Assembly: GCA_964036045.1 (NCBI GenBank)
Contig: OZ038397.1
Coordinates: 25,073,342-25,137,341 of the forward strand
Length of the DNA stretch: 64,000 bases
DNA from: Eutreptiella sp. 'Long Island Sound 2002'
Taxonomy: Eukaryota > Euglenozoa > Euglenophyceae > Eutreptiales > Eutreptiaceae
Direction: 5' to 3'
The notes under the pieces were generated by a model. It searched no databases. It was not told the origin of the DNA and saw nothing but the letters and a program-made list of their open reading frames with translations. Both the position numbers and the translations under genes were made by a program. Below, piece by piece: positions 23,471 to 32,034 of the stretch (its first letter is position 1; each line of letters begins with the position of its first letter).

Positions 23471-23916
23471 TCTTTTGTTGTTATTTGTTACTATTTGAGT
23501 GCAGGAGCCAGCGCACGAAAAGCGGGGCTGAGCTGGCAGGTGCACTCGGATTGCGGGTCAGGGAGGGATGTCGTGTTCTTTTGATTCTGCAAGTGTTTTG
23601 ACTGTGCTCTTTCATGACAGTGCAGGTTTTTGTGGGCTGGCTGTAGTGAGACGCGAGCCTGATGCTTTGGTCTGTCTACCACTTGGGGCTGATTTTTTGA
23701 GCCCGTGGTTCAGAGCAGCGCGAACAGTATCTTTGATTGCAGTGTGCCGCATGGCCTTCATGTTTGTTTGGCATAAACTTGTGTACATTGAAATGCCTGA
23801 TATCCCGTCCACCATATTGCCCTGCTTTTCGACTGTCATCTGCACTTAGCTTCCCATGTTCAATTGATTTTTTGGCTGAGGAGTTGTGCTGGTGTTGAGA
23901 GTGCTCTTGTGAGTTG

Positions 23917-24610
23917 ACAACGGAGGACAAAGAACACAAAGGCAAAAGAACCATGCAGAAGCGGAGAAGAAGAAAACCACGAAAAAACGGGTTCAACGGC
24001 GCAAGCGCCGGCCGCTAGGCTCCGTTTTTGTGGGGCAAGCCGCACAAAAACGGAGCCTAGCGGATTCTGCCTAATGCTTCTTGCCCACTATGGTTGCCCC
24101 ATGGGCCAAAAAGCCTTGTCAGATGGGGAGCAAGTTCACATGCCAAATATGGCAAAAATATGGCAAAAACTGCCAAAAAATGCACAAAATTAGCCGCAAA
24201 TCATCAAAACGGCACCAATTTTGGCCAACGGGGGTGTTTTTCTATCGTTTCAGTATGAGCCCGTCATTTACAGGGGCTGCAACATAGCCCAATTGTGCAA
24301 GCAGCATGCAGTACAAAATTCAGCCCCAAATGTCCGGAGACTGCCCGAAAAACCGCTTAAAATGCTGCTAACTCACCAAAACAACCATCGTCGGCGACAA
24401 AAGGGAAAAGTCGCATTCTTAGAATTCAATTTCGAACATTTCAAGGGGTAACATGATAGGTTTTTGGAGGCCTCTGGATTTTACCCCGGGGGTCGCGTAA
24501 CGTACGGTATGGACCATGTTTTCGATGGGGCGTCAGGGGCCCCACACCCGGACGCCCACCAGAAAACAGCCCCCAGGGGGGGGGATCGAACGAGCTGGGG
24601 AAAGTTGCAC
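23917..24610. repeat. Right flank: type-A satellite resumes
   Basis: From ACAACGGAGGACAAAGAAC onward this is type-A satellite in the phase expected if the retroelement array had been inserted at TTTGC/ATGAC of one unit. It includes the hairpin (24012-24063) and the GTTTTTGGAGGCC phrase (near 24460). Similarity to the array fades after about 24610. Confidence 0.88.
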
Positions 24611-25360
24611 GAGAGGGAGAGGTAGCACGACACAATAGACAACAACGGAAGGGACAAAGAACAGCAGAAGTGGGGATAGGTTGCACGGAGAGGGGGGGGG
24701 GGGGGGGTTGCACGAGATGGGATGAGATAGCAAGCGGTGGGGTAAGGCCAAATCAACTCGGGGGTGCAGACGGGTGACGTCAAGATTGGGAGAAAATGGT
24801 TGTGGTTTGGTACGTGGTGTATGGAGATGGGCCTTGGTTGGCATGAAGAGAAGGATGCTTGCTTGAAGTCCCTTAATAGAGCATGGCTGGGTTGTGAGCT
24901 AGGATGGTACGGCGCGTTGCAGTTTCTTTTCAGATACACGTTTAATGGGCTTGTGGTATATTGAGAGAAGAGTGATCGCTTGAATGGGTGGTTGAACCAC
25001 CTTTGTTTGGATAGTCGTAAAAGAAGGCCGGGACTACGGTACCTTGGAAGACAAATATAGTTGTGAAAGATAGGAAACGTATGAATTGGAATGCCTTGGA
25101 AGTAGGTTTTCAATGACAACTTCGGACGTGGGTTGGAAAGACTGGCATGCGTCGGAGTTGGAGTCTGTTGGAGTATCTTTGCAAAGCGAAGGGGGCATAG
25201 GTGCTAGGACATTAGGTCTTGAGGGTATCTTCGGTATATTAGCGTAGGTTGCGCGCAAAGGGAAGGTCATGGACGGAGAACATGAGCGGAGTCACTATAG
25301 AGTGTATATAGACAGGCTGGGGCAATTGGCAAGTTGAAAGGTTACTTTGGTATATTCCTT
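24611..25360. other. Non-coding, no gene seen
   Basis: Contains a run of 16 G at 24692-24707 and purine-rich sequence. No open frame has a recognisable domain, and no further repeat structure was seen. Confidence 0.6.
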
Positions 25361-25817
25361 TATCTAGGGCGGTAACAGGGTCAAATTTGGGGTAACAGGT
25401 CATTTTTTTCAAGTTGGGTTATATGGGGTTTTTTTGAGGTGCCTGACCTTGGTAACATAGTGTCACCCTCTCATTCAACACATGTGACAGAAAGAATTGC
25501 AAAGTTTGCCTTTTTGTGCTTGTTGTTACCGCAAATGTGTTACCTGCCTGTCGTGTGTTCTGCTGCAAGCCTTGAGTTTCGCGGTAACAGGTATACGGGG
25601 TAACACCATAGCGGTTACATCAGCGGTAACAACAACAAGAAAACGCGACCTTCACGACCCTGTCAGTTTGATCTTAACACCCTTGCACTCCACAATGAAT
25701 TTTTTTGTCTTGATTTGACGTGCCTATTTCTTGCAAACCTAAAATTGTGCTCAATAGAGCTGCAGAGGCATCTCTCCCTCTGGGTAACAATTTTCCTGGG
25801 TAACAGGTCAGCGGTTA
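25361..25817. repeat. Start of GGTAAC-rich region with 98 bp direct repeat
   Basis: Many GGTAACA and GGTTACA motifs. A unit of roughly 98 bp (TCTCCCTCTGGGTAACA to ACACTACACATG) occurs at about 25748-25840 and again at about 25848-25935. A short segment near 25497-25518 (GCAAAGTTTGCCTTTTTGTGC) is the reverse complement of sequence near 28862-28885, just beyond the right-hand inverted repeat. Confidence 0.7.
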
Positions 25818-25947
25818 CACCTGCGGTAACACTACACATGTGCCCAATAGATCTGCAGAGGTATCTCTCACTCTGGGTAACATTTTTCCTGGGTAACAGG
25901 TCAGCGGTTACACATGCGGTAACACTACACATGCCAATCATGTCCCA
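25818..25947. repeat. Left arm of perfect 130 bp inverted repeat
   Basis: Exact reverse complement of 28733-28862 as read base by base. The arm ends in CATGTCCCA followed by TTAG; the partner begins after TTAA with TGGGACATG. The short motif next to the ends, TTAG/TTAA, recalls piggyBac's TTAA target, and a piggyBac transposase remnant lies beside the right arm. The arms are therefore probably ends of two copies of one piggyBac-type element in opposite orientation. Confidence 0.85.
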
Positions 25948-25970
25948 TTAGGGCCCTGTTTTTCCTCATT

Positions 25971-28277
25971 ATGCCCCTTCCACCGGTTCCCAAGAAGTTT
26001 CACAAGGAGCTGACTGCCGGATCGACGTTGTACAGTGTCCGCTGGGGTGATGTTGCCCGTGCCGGGGCTCCTGTGGTCCTTCAGGTATCCCCTTTGCACC
26101 ATTGCTTGGTGTGCCCTGTTTTCAACGGGTTGGGTAACACGTACCTGTTACCGGTTACACACGTGGTAACACCCCCCATTTTTACTGCACTTACTTTCCT
26201 TGCAGTTGAAGGCCAAGAAACAAGGCCAGCCCAACTTTGTTTGCGGCCGGGTTTCCAGGGGCAGCCATTCGGCCCTGACCACGAAGACGGCGTTGGCCTA
26301 CGACGTTGATGAGGGGGAATGTCTGGACATCCAGACCCTCCACGGGCCAGTGACTTTTCAGGCAAAGGAGTGTGGGAACACCTGGGGATTTTACAAAGGG
26401 GGGCAAGAGAAGGGCAAGGGCAAGGAGGTGCAGGCAACAGGCAGTGGCAGTCATTCAGCAGCAGCCAGCAAAGCCCCCACCAAATCAGCCTTGAAGCCCC
26501 CAAAACAGACCCGAACACTCACCCCAGCTTCAGTTGCAGCCAAGGCAGTCCGGCAGAGGTCCCAAATGGATGTTGACAAGGAGGTGGACAGTGATGATGA
26601 TGATGATGACCAGGGACCAGCTGGTGGAGCTCAGCTACGACGGGTGCTCTGCCCTCAAGGACGTGGAGGATGATGATGCCGAAGCCCCGAAGAGGCAGCC
26701 GGAGAGGCTGGGGGAGGGCCCCACAGCAGCGCAGCTCAAGGGAGGCCCCGAGAAAGCCCACAAAACTGAAAGTGCATACTCAGGTATGGTGTTGCAATCT
26801 TGGGGTGTTGAACTAACTGACCGACGTACATACAAATGTAATTGTCTGTAATGATGTTCTCTGTCTGCAGGTTTGTCCCACCTGGAGAAACTCCGTGCAG
26901 GCCTGCAGAGTGGTCCCAGTATCCCCGGGTCACTGCAGCCGAGGACCCAGGACCTGGCGGAACTCAGCCAGGAAGACCTGGATGCGAGGATTGTTCAAAC
27001 CTGGCGCCACATTGGGGTCATGCTGCATCTGAGGTCCACCCACAAGAGCCCACCCCCACTGGAACTGCCTGGCCAATGGCGTCCATGTCTGGTTGGGACC
27101 CTCCAGGAACAGCAGGAGAGGCTGCAGAGGTACAAGCGGAAGTACTACAAGGTCAGGAATATGCACCCAGGTGATGAGTTTGGCAGTGCAACCAGCAGCA
27201 GTGACAGCCAGGAGAGTGAGGGGGCCAAGATGAGGAGGAAGCAGCGGAACAAGCACAAGAGGGTGCGGAGGCGGGCCCGTGAGGAGGAGGCGCGGCAGCG
27301 GCTGGAGGCAGAGCGGAACGCGCTTCTGGCGAGGGTGCAGGCAATGGAAGTGGAGGCCAGACCACCAAGCCTTGGTATGTTTTTTGTGCTCTGTTGCTGC
27401 GGGGTAACAAAAATTCCCAACGGTTACACACGCGGTAACACTTTCCAAAGCTTGGGTAACAACAATTCTGGGTAACACCCCAACGGTTACACACGCGGTA
27501 ACGCTTTCGAAAGCCTGGGTAACAAAAATTCTGGGTAACACTCCAACGGTTACACACGCGGTAACACTTTCGAAAGCCTGGGTAACAAAAATTCTGGGTA
27601 ACACCCCATCGGTTACACACGCGGTAACACTTTCGAAAGCCCGGGTAACAAAAATTCTGGGTAACGCCCCAAGGGTTACACAGGTGGTACCACGTACTTT
27701 GCAGAGCCACTGTGTGTCTCTCTATGTTTTCAGGTGTCTCCTTGGCAAAGGCCTACTCACCCCTGACGGCGAGGGAGTTGAGCAGCGGGGAGCACGCCCA
27801 ACGTCAGGCCGAGGCTGCCCATGCGGAACGCAAGGCCGAGGAGGAACCCAAGGCCGAGGAGGAACTCAAGGCCAAGGAAGACGCCGAGGCCGAGGACGAA
27901 GGATCCACCCCATCGGCAACCGTGGACGGCAAAGTGGTGGTGTGCGCAGTGCCTTCCATTGACATGACATGCGCACAATGCGTAGAAAACGTAGCAATCG
28001 TGCATCCGCGTTTTGCATCCACACGCCACCGTTTTTGACACAGGTCTACTCGCCACCACCGGCCCTGGGGGCACCGCTGCTCACGCAGGATGAGGATGCT
28101 GGCGACACCGGTCGGGATCGGGAAATGCCTTCGAGCTCCGGGAGCCTCCCGTATGGGTCCGACCCGTACAAGTACCGGCCCCAGGATCCACCACCCCAGC
28201 CACAGCCGCAAGGACCTCCGCCTTTGGAGACACCGGGTGAGGAGCAGCCCGGGGCCGACGATGAGACGCCGATGTGA
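25971..28277 (+). CDS. Five-exon gene, unknown charged protein
   Basis: Exons inferred from reading frame plus GT-AG sites: 25971-26084, 26206-26783, 26871-27374, 27734-27933 and 28044-28277. Intron phases match at every junction (0, 1, 1, 0). The start is ATG 25971 (MPLPPVPKKFHKEL) and the stop is at 28277. Exon 2 changes frame once near a GAT repeat (26590-26620), which leaves either a one-base indel or an unseen splice. The N-terminal 110 residues look globular (YSVRWGDVARAG, then YDVDEGECLDIQTLHG). The middle is Ala/Lys-rich and acidic; exon 3 ends in a strongly charged coiled coil (KHKRVRRRAREEEARQRLEA); exon 4 is Glu/Ala/Lys-rich, and the last exon is Pro/Gln-rich. No family is recognised. 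It could be a host gene or cargo between two transposon ends. Confidence 0.62.
27400..27690. repeat. 63 bp tandem repeat inside intron 3
   Basis: About four and a half copies with starts near 27454, 27517, 27580 and 27643. Each has GGGTAACAAAAATTC, then GGGTAACACCCCAACGGT, then ACACGCGGTAAC and CTTTCGAAAG. It lies wholly within intron 3 (27375-27733). Every unit holds three or four GGTAAC/GTTACC words, making it rich in inverted repeats. Confidence 0.85.
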
Positions 28278-28329
28278 TGATGTGCAAGGGTGTGTTTCTT
28301 TATTTGTACCCTTGGTTTTGTGAATGGGG

Positions 28330-28535
28330 CAGTGTGGTGACACGTTACCGGGGTAACACCCCAGGGGTTATATGGGCGGTAACACACAGGTATTCACCTC
28401 CGGGGGGATGGCAACACGTTACCCGGGTAACACCCCAGGGGTTACATGGGCGGTAACACACAGGTATTCACCTCTGGGGGTCTGGCAACACGTTACCCGG
28501 GTAACACCCCAACGGTTACATGCGTGGTAACATCG
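28330..28535. repeat. 75 bp tandem repeat downstream of the gene
   Basis: Three copies with starts near 28339, 28415 and 28489, each with ACACGTTACCCGGGTAACAC, then GGGTTACATGGGCGGTAAC and CACAGGTATTCACCTC. It uses the same GGTAAC/GTTACC words as the intron array but has a different period and different linkers. Confidence 0.85.
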
Positions 28536-28732
28536 TTCAGCAATGATCCTCTGTTGTTCTCAGGCCCAAAAGTGAGTGGCGGAGACTCTGGATTGTGGAC
28601 GTGATTGCGAGGAAGGCATGGACTTCACGGACTGATGCAGCGGCGACGTCGGATGGGGTCTTTTTATTTTGATTAGGCCTGTTGTGGCCTCTATGTTTTT
28701 ACAATGGTTGGATTGTCAGTGGTGAATGTTAA

Positions 28733-28862
28733 TGGGACATGATTGGCATGTGTAGTGTTACCGCATGTGTAACCGCTGACCTGTTACCCAGGAAAAATGT
28801 TACCCAGAGTGAGAGATACCTCTGCAGATCTATTGGGCACATGTGTAGTGTTACCGCAGGTG
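28733..28862. repeat. Right arm of perfect 130 bp inverted repeat
   Basis: Partner of 25818-25947. It starts TGGGACATGATTGGC directly after a TTAA (28729-28732). The piggyBac transposase remnant follows on its right. Confidence 0.85.
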
Positions 28863-28888
28863 CACAAAAAGGCAAACTTTGCAATTCA

Positions 28889-29197
28889 GGCAGATTCAAG
28901 AGTTGGACCCGTGCCTTGAAGGCTTTCTTGTTTAGGTACGCGATTGTAAATACCTTTACAGTCTGCCGACTCCAAGGTTTGATACCCAAAAAGAAATCCC
29001 TTTGGGACTTCCAATGGGATATTTTGGAAAAGTTTGTCTCCCCTGGGCACGCTGTGCACACGCCGGTGCTTGTAGATACCCGAGGCACTTGCAAAGTATG
29101 CAAGGGGCGCACTTGGTTCAAGTGTGCTCATTGCGATGTGCATTTGCACTCCTACAGTGGTTGTTTCCAGAAGTGGCATTCAGAACTGAAAGTTTGA
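28889..29197 (+). pseudogene. piggyBac transposase, C-terminal fragment
   Basis: About 100 codons, ending at a stop at 29195-29197. The segment ALKAFLFRYAIVNTFTVCR, then KKSLWDFQWDILEKFV, matches the last helices of the piggyBac DDE domain (typically F-x-x-LLD-x-AI-x-NA). A cysteine-rich ending follows: CKVCKGRTWFKCAHC, then CFQKWH, the C-terminal zinc-binding domain of this family. The catalytic Asp residues and all upstream parts are missing. The frame runs back without a stop into the inverted-repeat arm, so the deletion probably joined the element's end directly to the transposase C-terminus. Confidence 0.72.
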
Positions 29198-29279
29198 ACT
29201 CAGAAGAAACAGCAGTCCTACGGCGCAGTGATACTTCTTGCAGGGCAGGGAGGGAAGGGACTATGTGTGCATGACGTTG

Positions 29280-29560
29280 TGCCCAGCCACCATGGGGTAA
29301 CTAAAACAAAGTGTGATGAAGGGGTTACATGAAAGGTAACACAGGGGGTAACTAATAGGGACAAAGTGGGATTGGAAGGGGGCATGGTTACCCGGGTAAC
29401 ACCCCAAGGGTTACAGCGGTGGTAACAAAAACAATTAACAACCAGAGCGCTCGGGTAACACATACATGTTACCGGTAACATAGGAAGTCCCTCGGGTAAC
29501 ACATTGGTAACACCGTCGGTAACATGTGTTACCCAGGTAACAAGCATGTTACCCCGTTCG
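29280..29560. repeat. GGTAAC/GTTACC cluster
   Basis: At least fifteen GGTAAC or GTTACC words in about 280 bp, several paired as GTTACCCGGGTAAC or GTTACCGGTAAC, which are perfect palindromes. Spacing is irregular here, unlike the 63 and 75 bp arrays. Confidence 0.75.
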
Positions 29561-30356
29561 AAAAATAAAAAAGGTCAAATATCTTCACCTGTTTTCTGGG
29601 GCAGAAATGGGTTACCCAGACCACATGGATCCCTGAGTACTAACCCTAGATAAACGAATATGTCATGTGGTGAAAGGGGTCATGGGCGTGAATGGGGCAA
29701 AGCGGAGTTTGTTATACCTTGGAGTAACTTCGGTTAGGTCTTGAAGGGGATAGGTGGCGGGTGGCGTGGGGCATCCTTGATAAGTTAAGATGAATAGGGT
29801 AGCGTGAGAAGGAGAGGACAACAAAGGTGGGAGCACTTTCAACCACACGGTTGTCATGGTTAGGGGGAAAAAAGCTACTTGAAATACCCTAGTATATTCT
29901 TGGGGAGGTTCATTTTGCTAAGGTAGCTAAAATAGCAAAAAGATGTATGCGAAAAGGACAAGGCTTTAAAATCATAGGAGACGTGTTCGCAACCAAAAAA
30001 GCACGAGCGGGTTCCTCAGGATACCTTGCTGCGGGCGGGTTGTGGAGGGAAGCGAGTGACTCTGAGCACCTTGGAGAAGGATAAGTTGGGTCACCCTTTA
30101 AGGTTTATTTGTGGTCTTGGATACAGACTCTTCACAAACAAAGTAAAAAAACGAACGAATGATTAGCTTGGAATCACTTGTTGTGGCAGCGGGGTAACTT
30201 TGATACCAAATGGGAACGGAGGGGGCATTGATTTCTTCCTGCGGTTAATGAACACCTTTTTGGGTTGAAAATGACTTTGATCGTGTAGTTTTAGCAATAA
30301 ATAGTCCGAGGCTTGGAAAACAGAAGCGGACAGTGTTGTCCCTATCCATTAACTTT
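29561..30356. other. Non-coding, no gene seen
   Basis: AT-richer DNA than its neighbours with no credible coding frame and no repeat recognised. Confidence 0.6.
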
Positions 30357-30447
30357 CGTAAAACATCTGTTCCCACCCGTATTCTTGCCCAAGTAACTCA
30401 GAATCATACACTTGAACTGTCATTTTTGGCGCATTTTCCAAAAACTG
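30357..30447. repeat. Left arm of imperfect inverted repeat around SET-like gene
   Basis: GTTCCCACCCGTATT, then CATACACTTGAACTGT, then TTTTTGGCGC. It matches, in inverted orientation and with small indels, the segment 31820-31915 (GTTCCCACCCGTATT, then CATACACTTGAGCTGT, then TTTTTGTCGC after reverse complementing). Together the arms bracket the 30.7-31.6 kb reading frame. Confidence 0.7.
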
Positions 30448-30741
30448 CAGGTGTTTTTTTGGCGTTGATTCTTACACTTGAGCTGTTTTTTTTTTGGCGT
30501 GCGCGTGTAGGTGAGCTTTTTTTGACGCTTTTTTTGACGCTTTTTTCGACACTGTTTAGGCACCTTTTTCAACCGTCATGGGCATGGCACCCCCCCCCCC
30601 CCTGGCCTGAGGTAAGAGGGAAGTCAGATGAACCGGGGCGCGTGGCCTGTCACCCGTGGCCCCTGTAATGTGTTCTCAGGCAAGCGGAAGGCGCACAATG
30701 CGGGGAGTGGCTATGTGTCGGAGGAGAGCTTGGCCAGTTGA

Positions 30742-31629
30742 GTGCCCTCTTCAGCCAGTACTGCAGCCCTGCATGCTGAGTTGAAGGCAATGAAGGCCCG
30801 TCTCGATGGATTTGAAGCGGCGGGCTCCCAACCAGTCTTTCCCCCACAGTCAAGCGGGAATTCTATGAAGTCGGACGACAAGCTCGTCGCGGAGTTAAAG
30901 CAAGTTCGCGACGAGCTTGAGCAAGAGCGCACGCGGCGCCGCCGGGCAGAATCTACTGTTGGGTTGTTGGGTTTGCAGCTCATGGTTGTGGGATTGGTTG
31001 GTGATGTTAAGAAGGATGCATGTGTGTTGCCTCGGGCACAGGTGCAAGAGCAGTGGCGGATCTCATTAGGTAGTGAGATGTCCGCAGAGGATTGGACCTC
31101 TTGGGAGCGGTTGCTGCCGCAGTGCTTGAGGTCCAAGGAGAACGACGTGTCTCCTTGACGGGACGCACCACCCCTTGCAGCACCTAGTGTCACCAGCGGT
31201 GCACCCCTTCTTGAGGGTGTGCATGTCCGTGTCGGGCCAAGTACTGTAGGGGCTGGTGACGGTGTTTTTACATTATGCAATTTGCCTGCTCTGCCCGGTG
31301 GTTTGAGATTAACTCAATACCACGGCAAGATGTTAGAAGGTCACGTGCGTGAGTTGTTTCCAACAGGCCACACATCAGGTTATGTTTTGCAGATTCGTGC
31401 GGATCGAGGCCTTGGTGGACTATACGTGGATGGGGAACACTCGTCCCATTGGTCCGCCAAGGTGCAGCACGGCAGGACAGGCGCCGGCCGCCTCAGGCTA
31501 TATGTGCACCGAGGTGCCGGATGGCTACGCACTCTGGGACAAGCGATCCCAGCCGGCACTGAATTGACGACGGACTACGGGTCCGAGTTTTGGACTGGTC
31601 CCTTCAGGGGACTTGTTGCTCAACGTTGA
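30742..31629 (+). pseudogene. Coiled-coil plus SET-like domain frame, broken by TGA
   Basis: One continuous frame with a TGA at 31156-31158 and another just before it at 30739-30741; coding-like sequence lies on both sides of each. The first part is a coiled coil (ALHAELKAMKARLDGF; DDKLVAELKQVRDELEQERT). After the internal TGA come residues resembling a SET methyltransferase: VGPSTVGAGDGVF (SET-I start), YHGKM, and near the end AIPAGTELTTDYGSEFW, like the I-x-x-GEELT-x-DYG-x-x-YW ending. The usual N-H-S-C motif is not clear in this frame. If active it would methylate lysines in protein substrates, but the stops argue against activity. Both stops are TGA, consistent with CGA-to-TGA mutation of a silenced copy. 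Confidence 0.55.
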
Positions 31630-31697
31630 CAAATGGGGATTTGCTTTGCTATTGCATGTGCATGGTGACCAACAAGGATGTGTGCAACCCACATGCA

Positions 31698-31760
31698 TAT
31701 GCACACACACACACACACGCACACACACACATACGCACGCGCACATGTGTACACACACGC
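31698..31760. repeat. CA-rich microsatellite
   Basis: Runs of ACACACAC interspersed with ACGC and ATGC steps, next to the right inverted-repeat arm. Confidence 0.85.
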
Positions 31761-31819
31761 GCGCTTTTTCGCACAAGCAAGTGTGTTGTTTACGCGCATA
31801 AAAATGCACACGTATGCGT

Positions 31820-31915
31820 AAAAAAAGCGACAAAAAGAACAGCTCAAGTGTATGTTTTGAAGGTACTCGGGCACAAAAACGGTACAATACGGGTGGGAAC
31901 ATCGTTTCACGACAA
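31820..31915. repeat. Right arm of imperfect inverted repeat
   Basis: Inverted partner of 30357-30447; it ends near AATACGGGTGGGAAC. Confidence 0.7.
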
Positions 31916-32034
31916 AACATATCAATGCTTGACGAAATTCGAGCAAAAAAGAAACTTCGTGAACTTGACCGCCCTTTGGCATGTTGTTTTGACAGTACTC
32001 AATAGCCCAAGACATATTTAGTTGAGTCCAACAC

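Larger units (their letters stand above)
4801..23916 (+). mobile_element. Tandem Penelope-like retroelement array (GIY-YIG before RT)
   Basis: Three head-to-tail copies of one element: a 5'-truncated copy (4801-8686), then two full units (8687-16302 and 16303-23916) with a period of 7615-7616 bp and nearly identical sequence. A partial copy upstream of full copies is the classical arrangement of Penelope-like elements. Coding content supports this class: ORF2 has a GIY-YIG nuclease domain N-terminal to an RT whose motif A reads DMADMFWEIP, like the Penelope D-x-x-x-L-[YF]-x-x-[IV]-P signature. Permuted elements with N-terminal GIY-YIG (the Chlamys and Naiad groups) are known from algae, protists and invertebrates; assignment to either group is inference. 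The array interrupts a type-A satellite unit on both sides, with TGAC at both junctions. Confidence 0.85.
16303..23916 (+). mobile_element. Full-length Penelope-like unit, copy C
   Basis: The rightmost copy, about 7614 bp, colinear with copy B. It ends at GTGAGTTG, after which type-A satellite resumes (ACAACGGAGGACAAAG). It differs from copies A and B by scattered substitutions, a small change at the ORF1 start and a one-base deletion near the ORF2 end. Confidence 0.8.
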
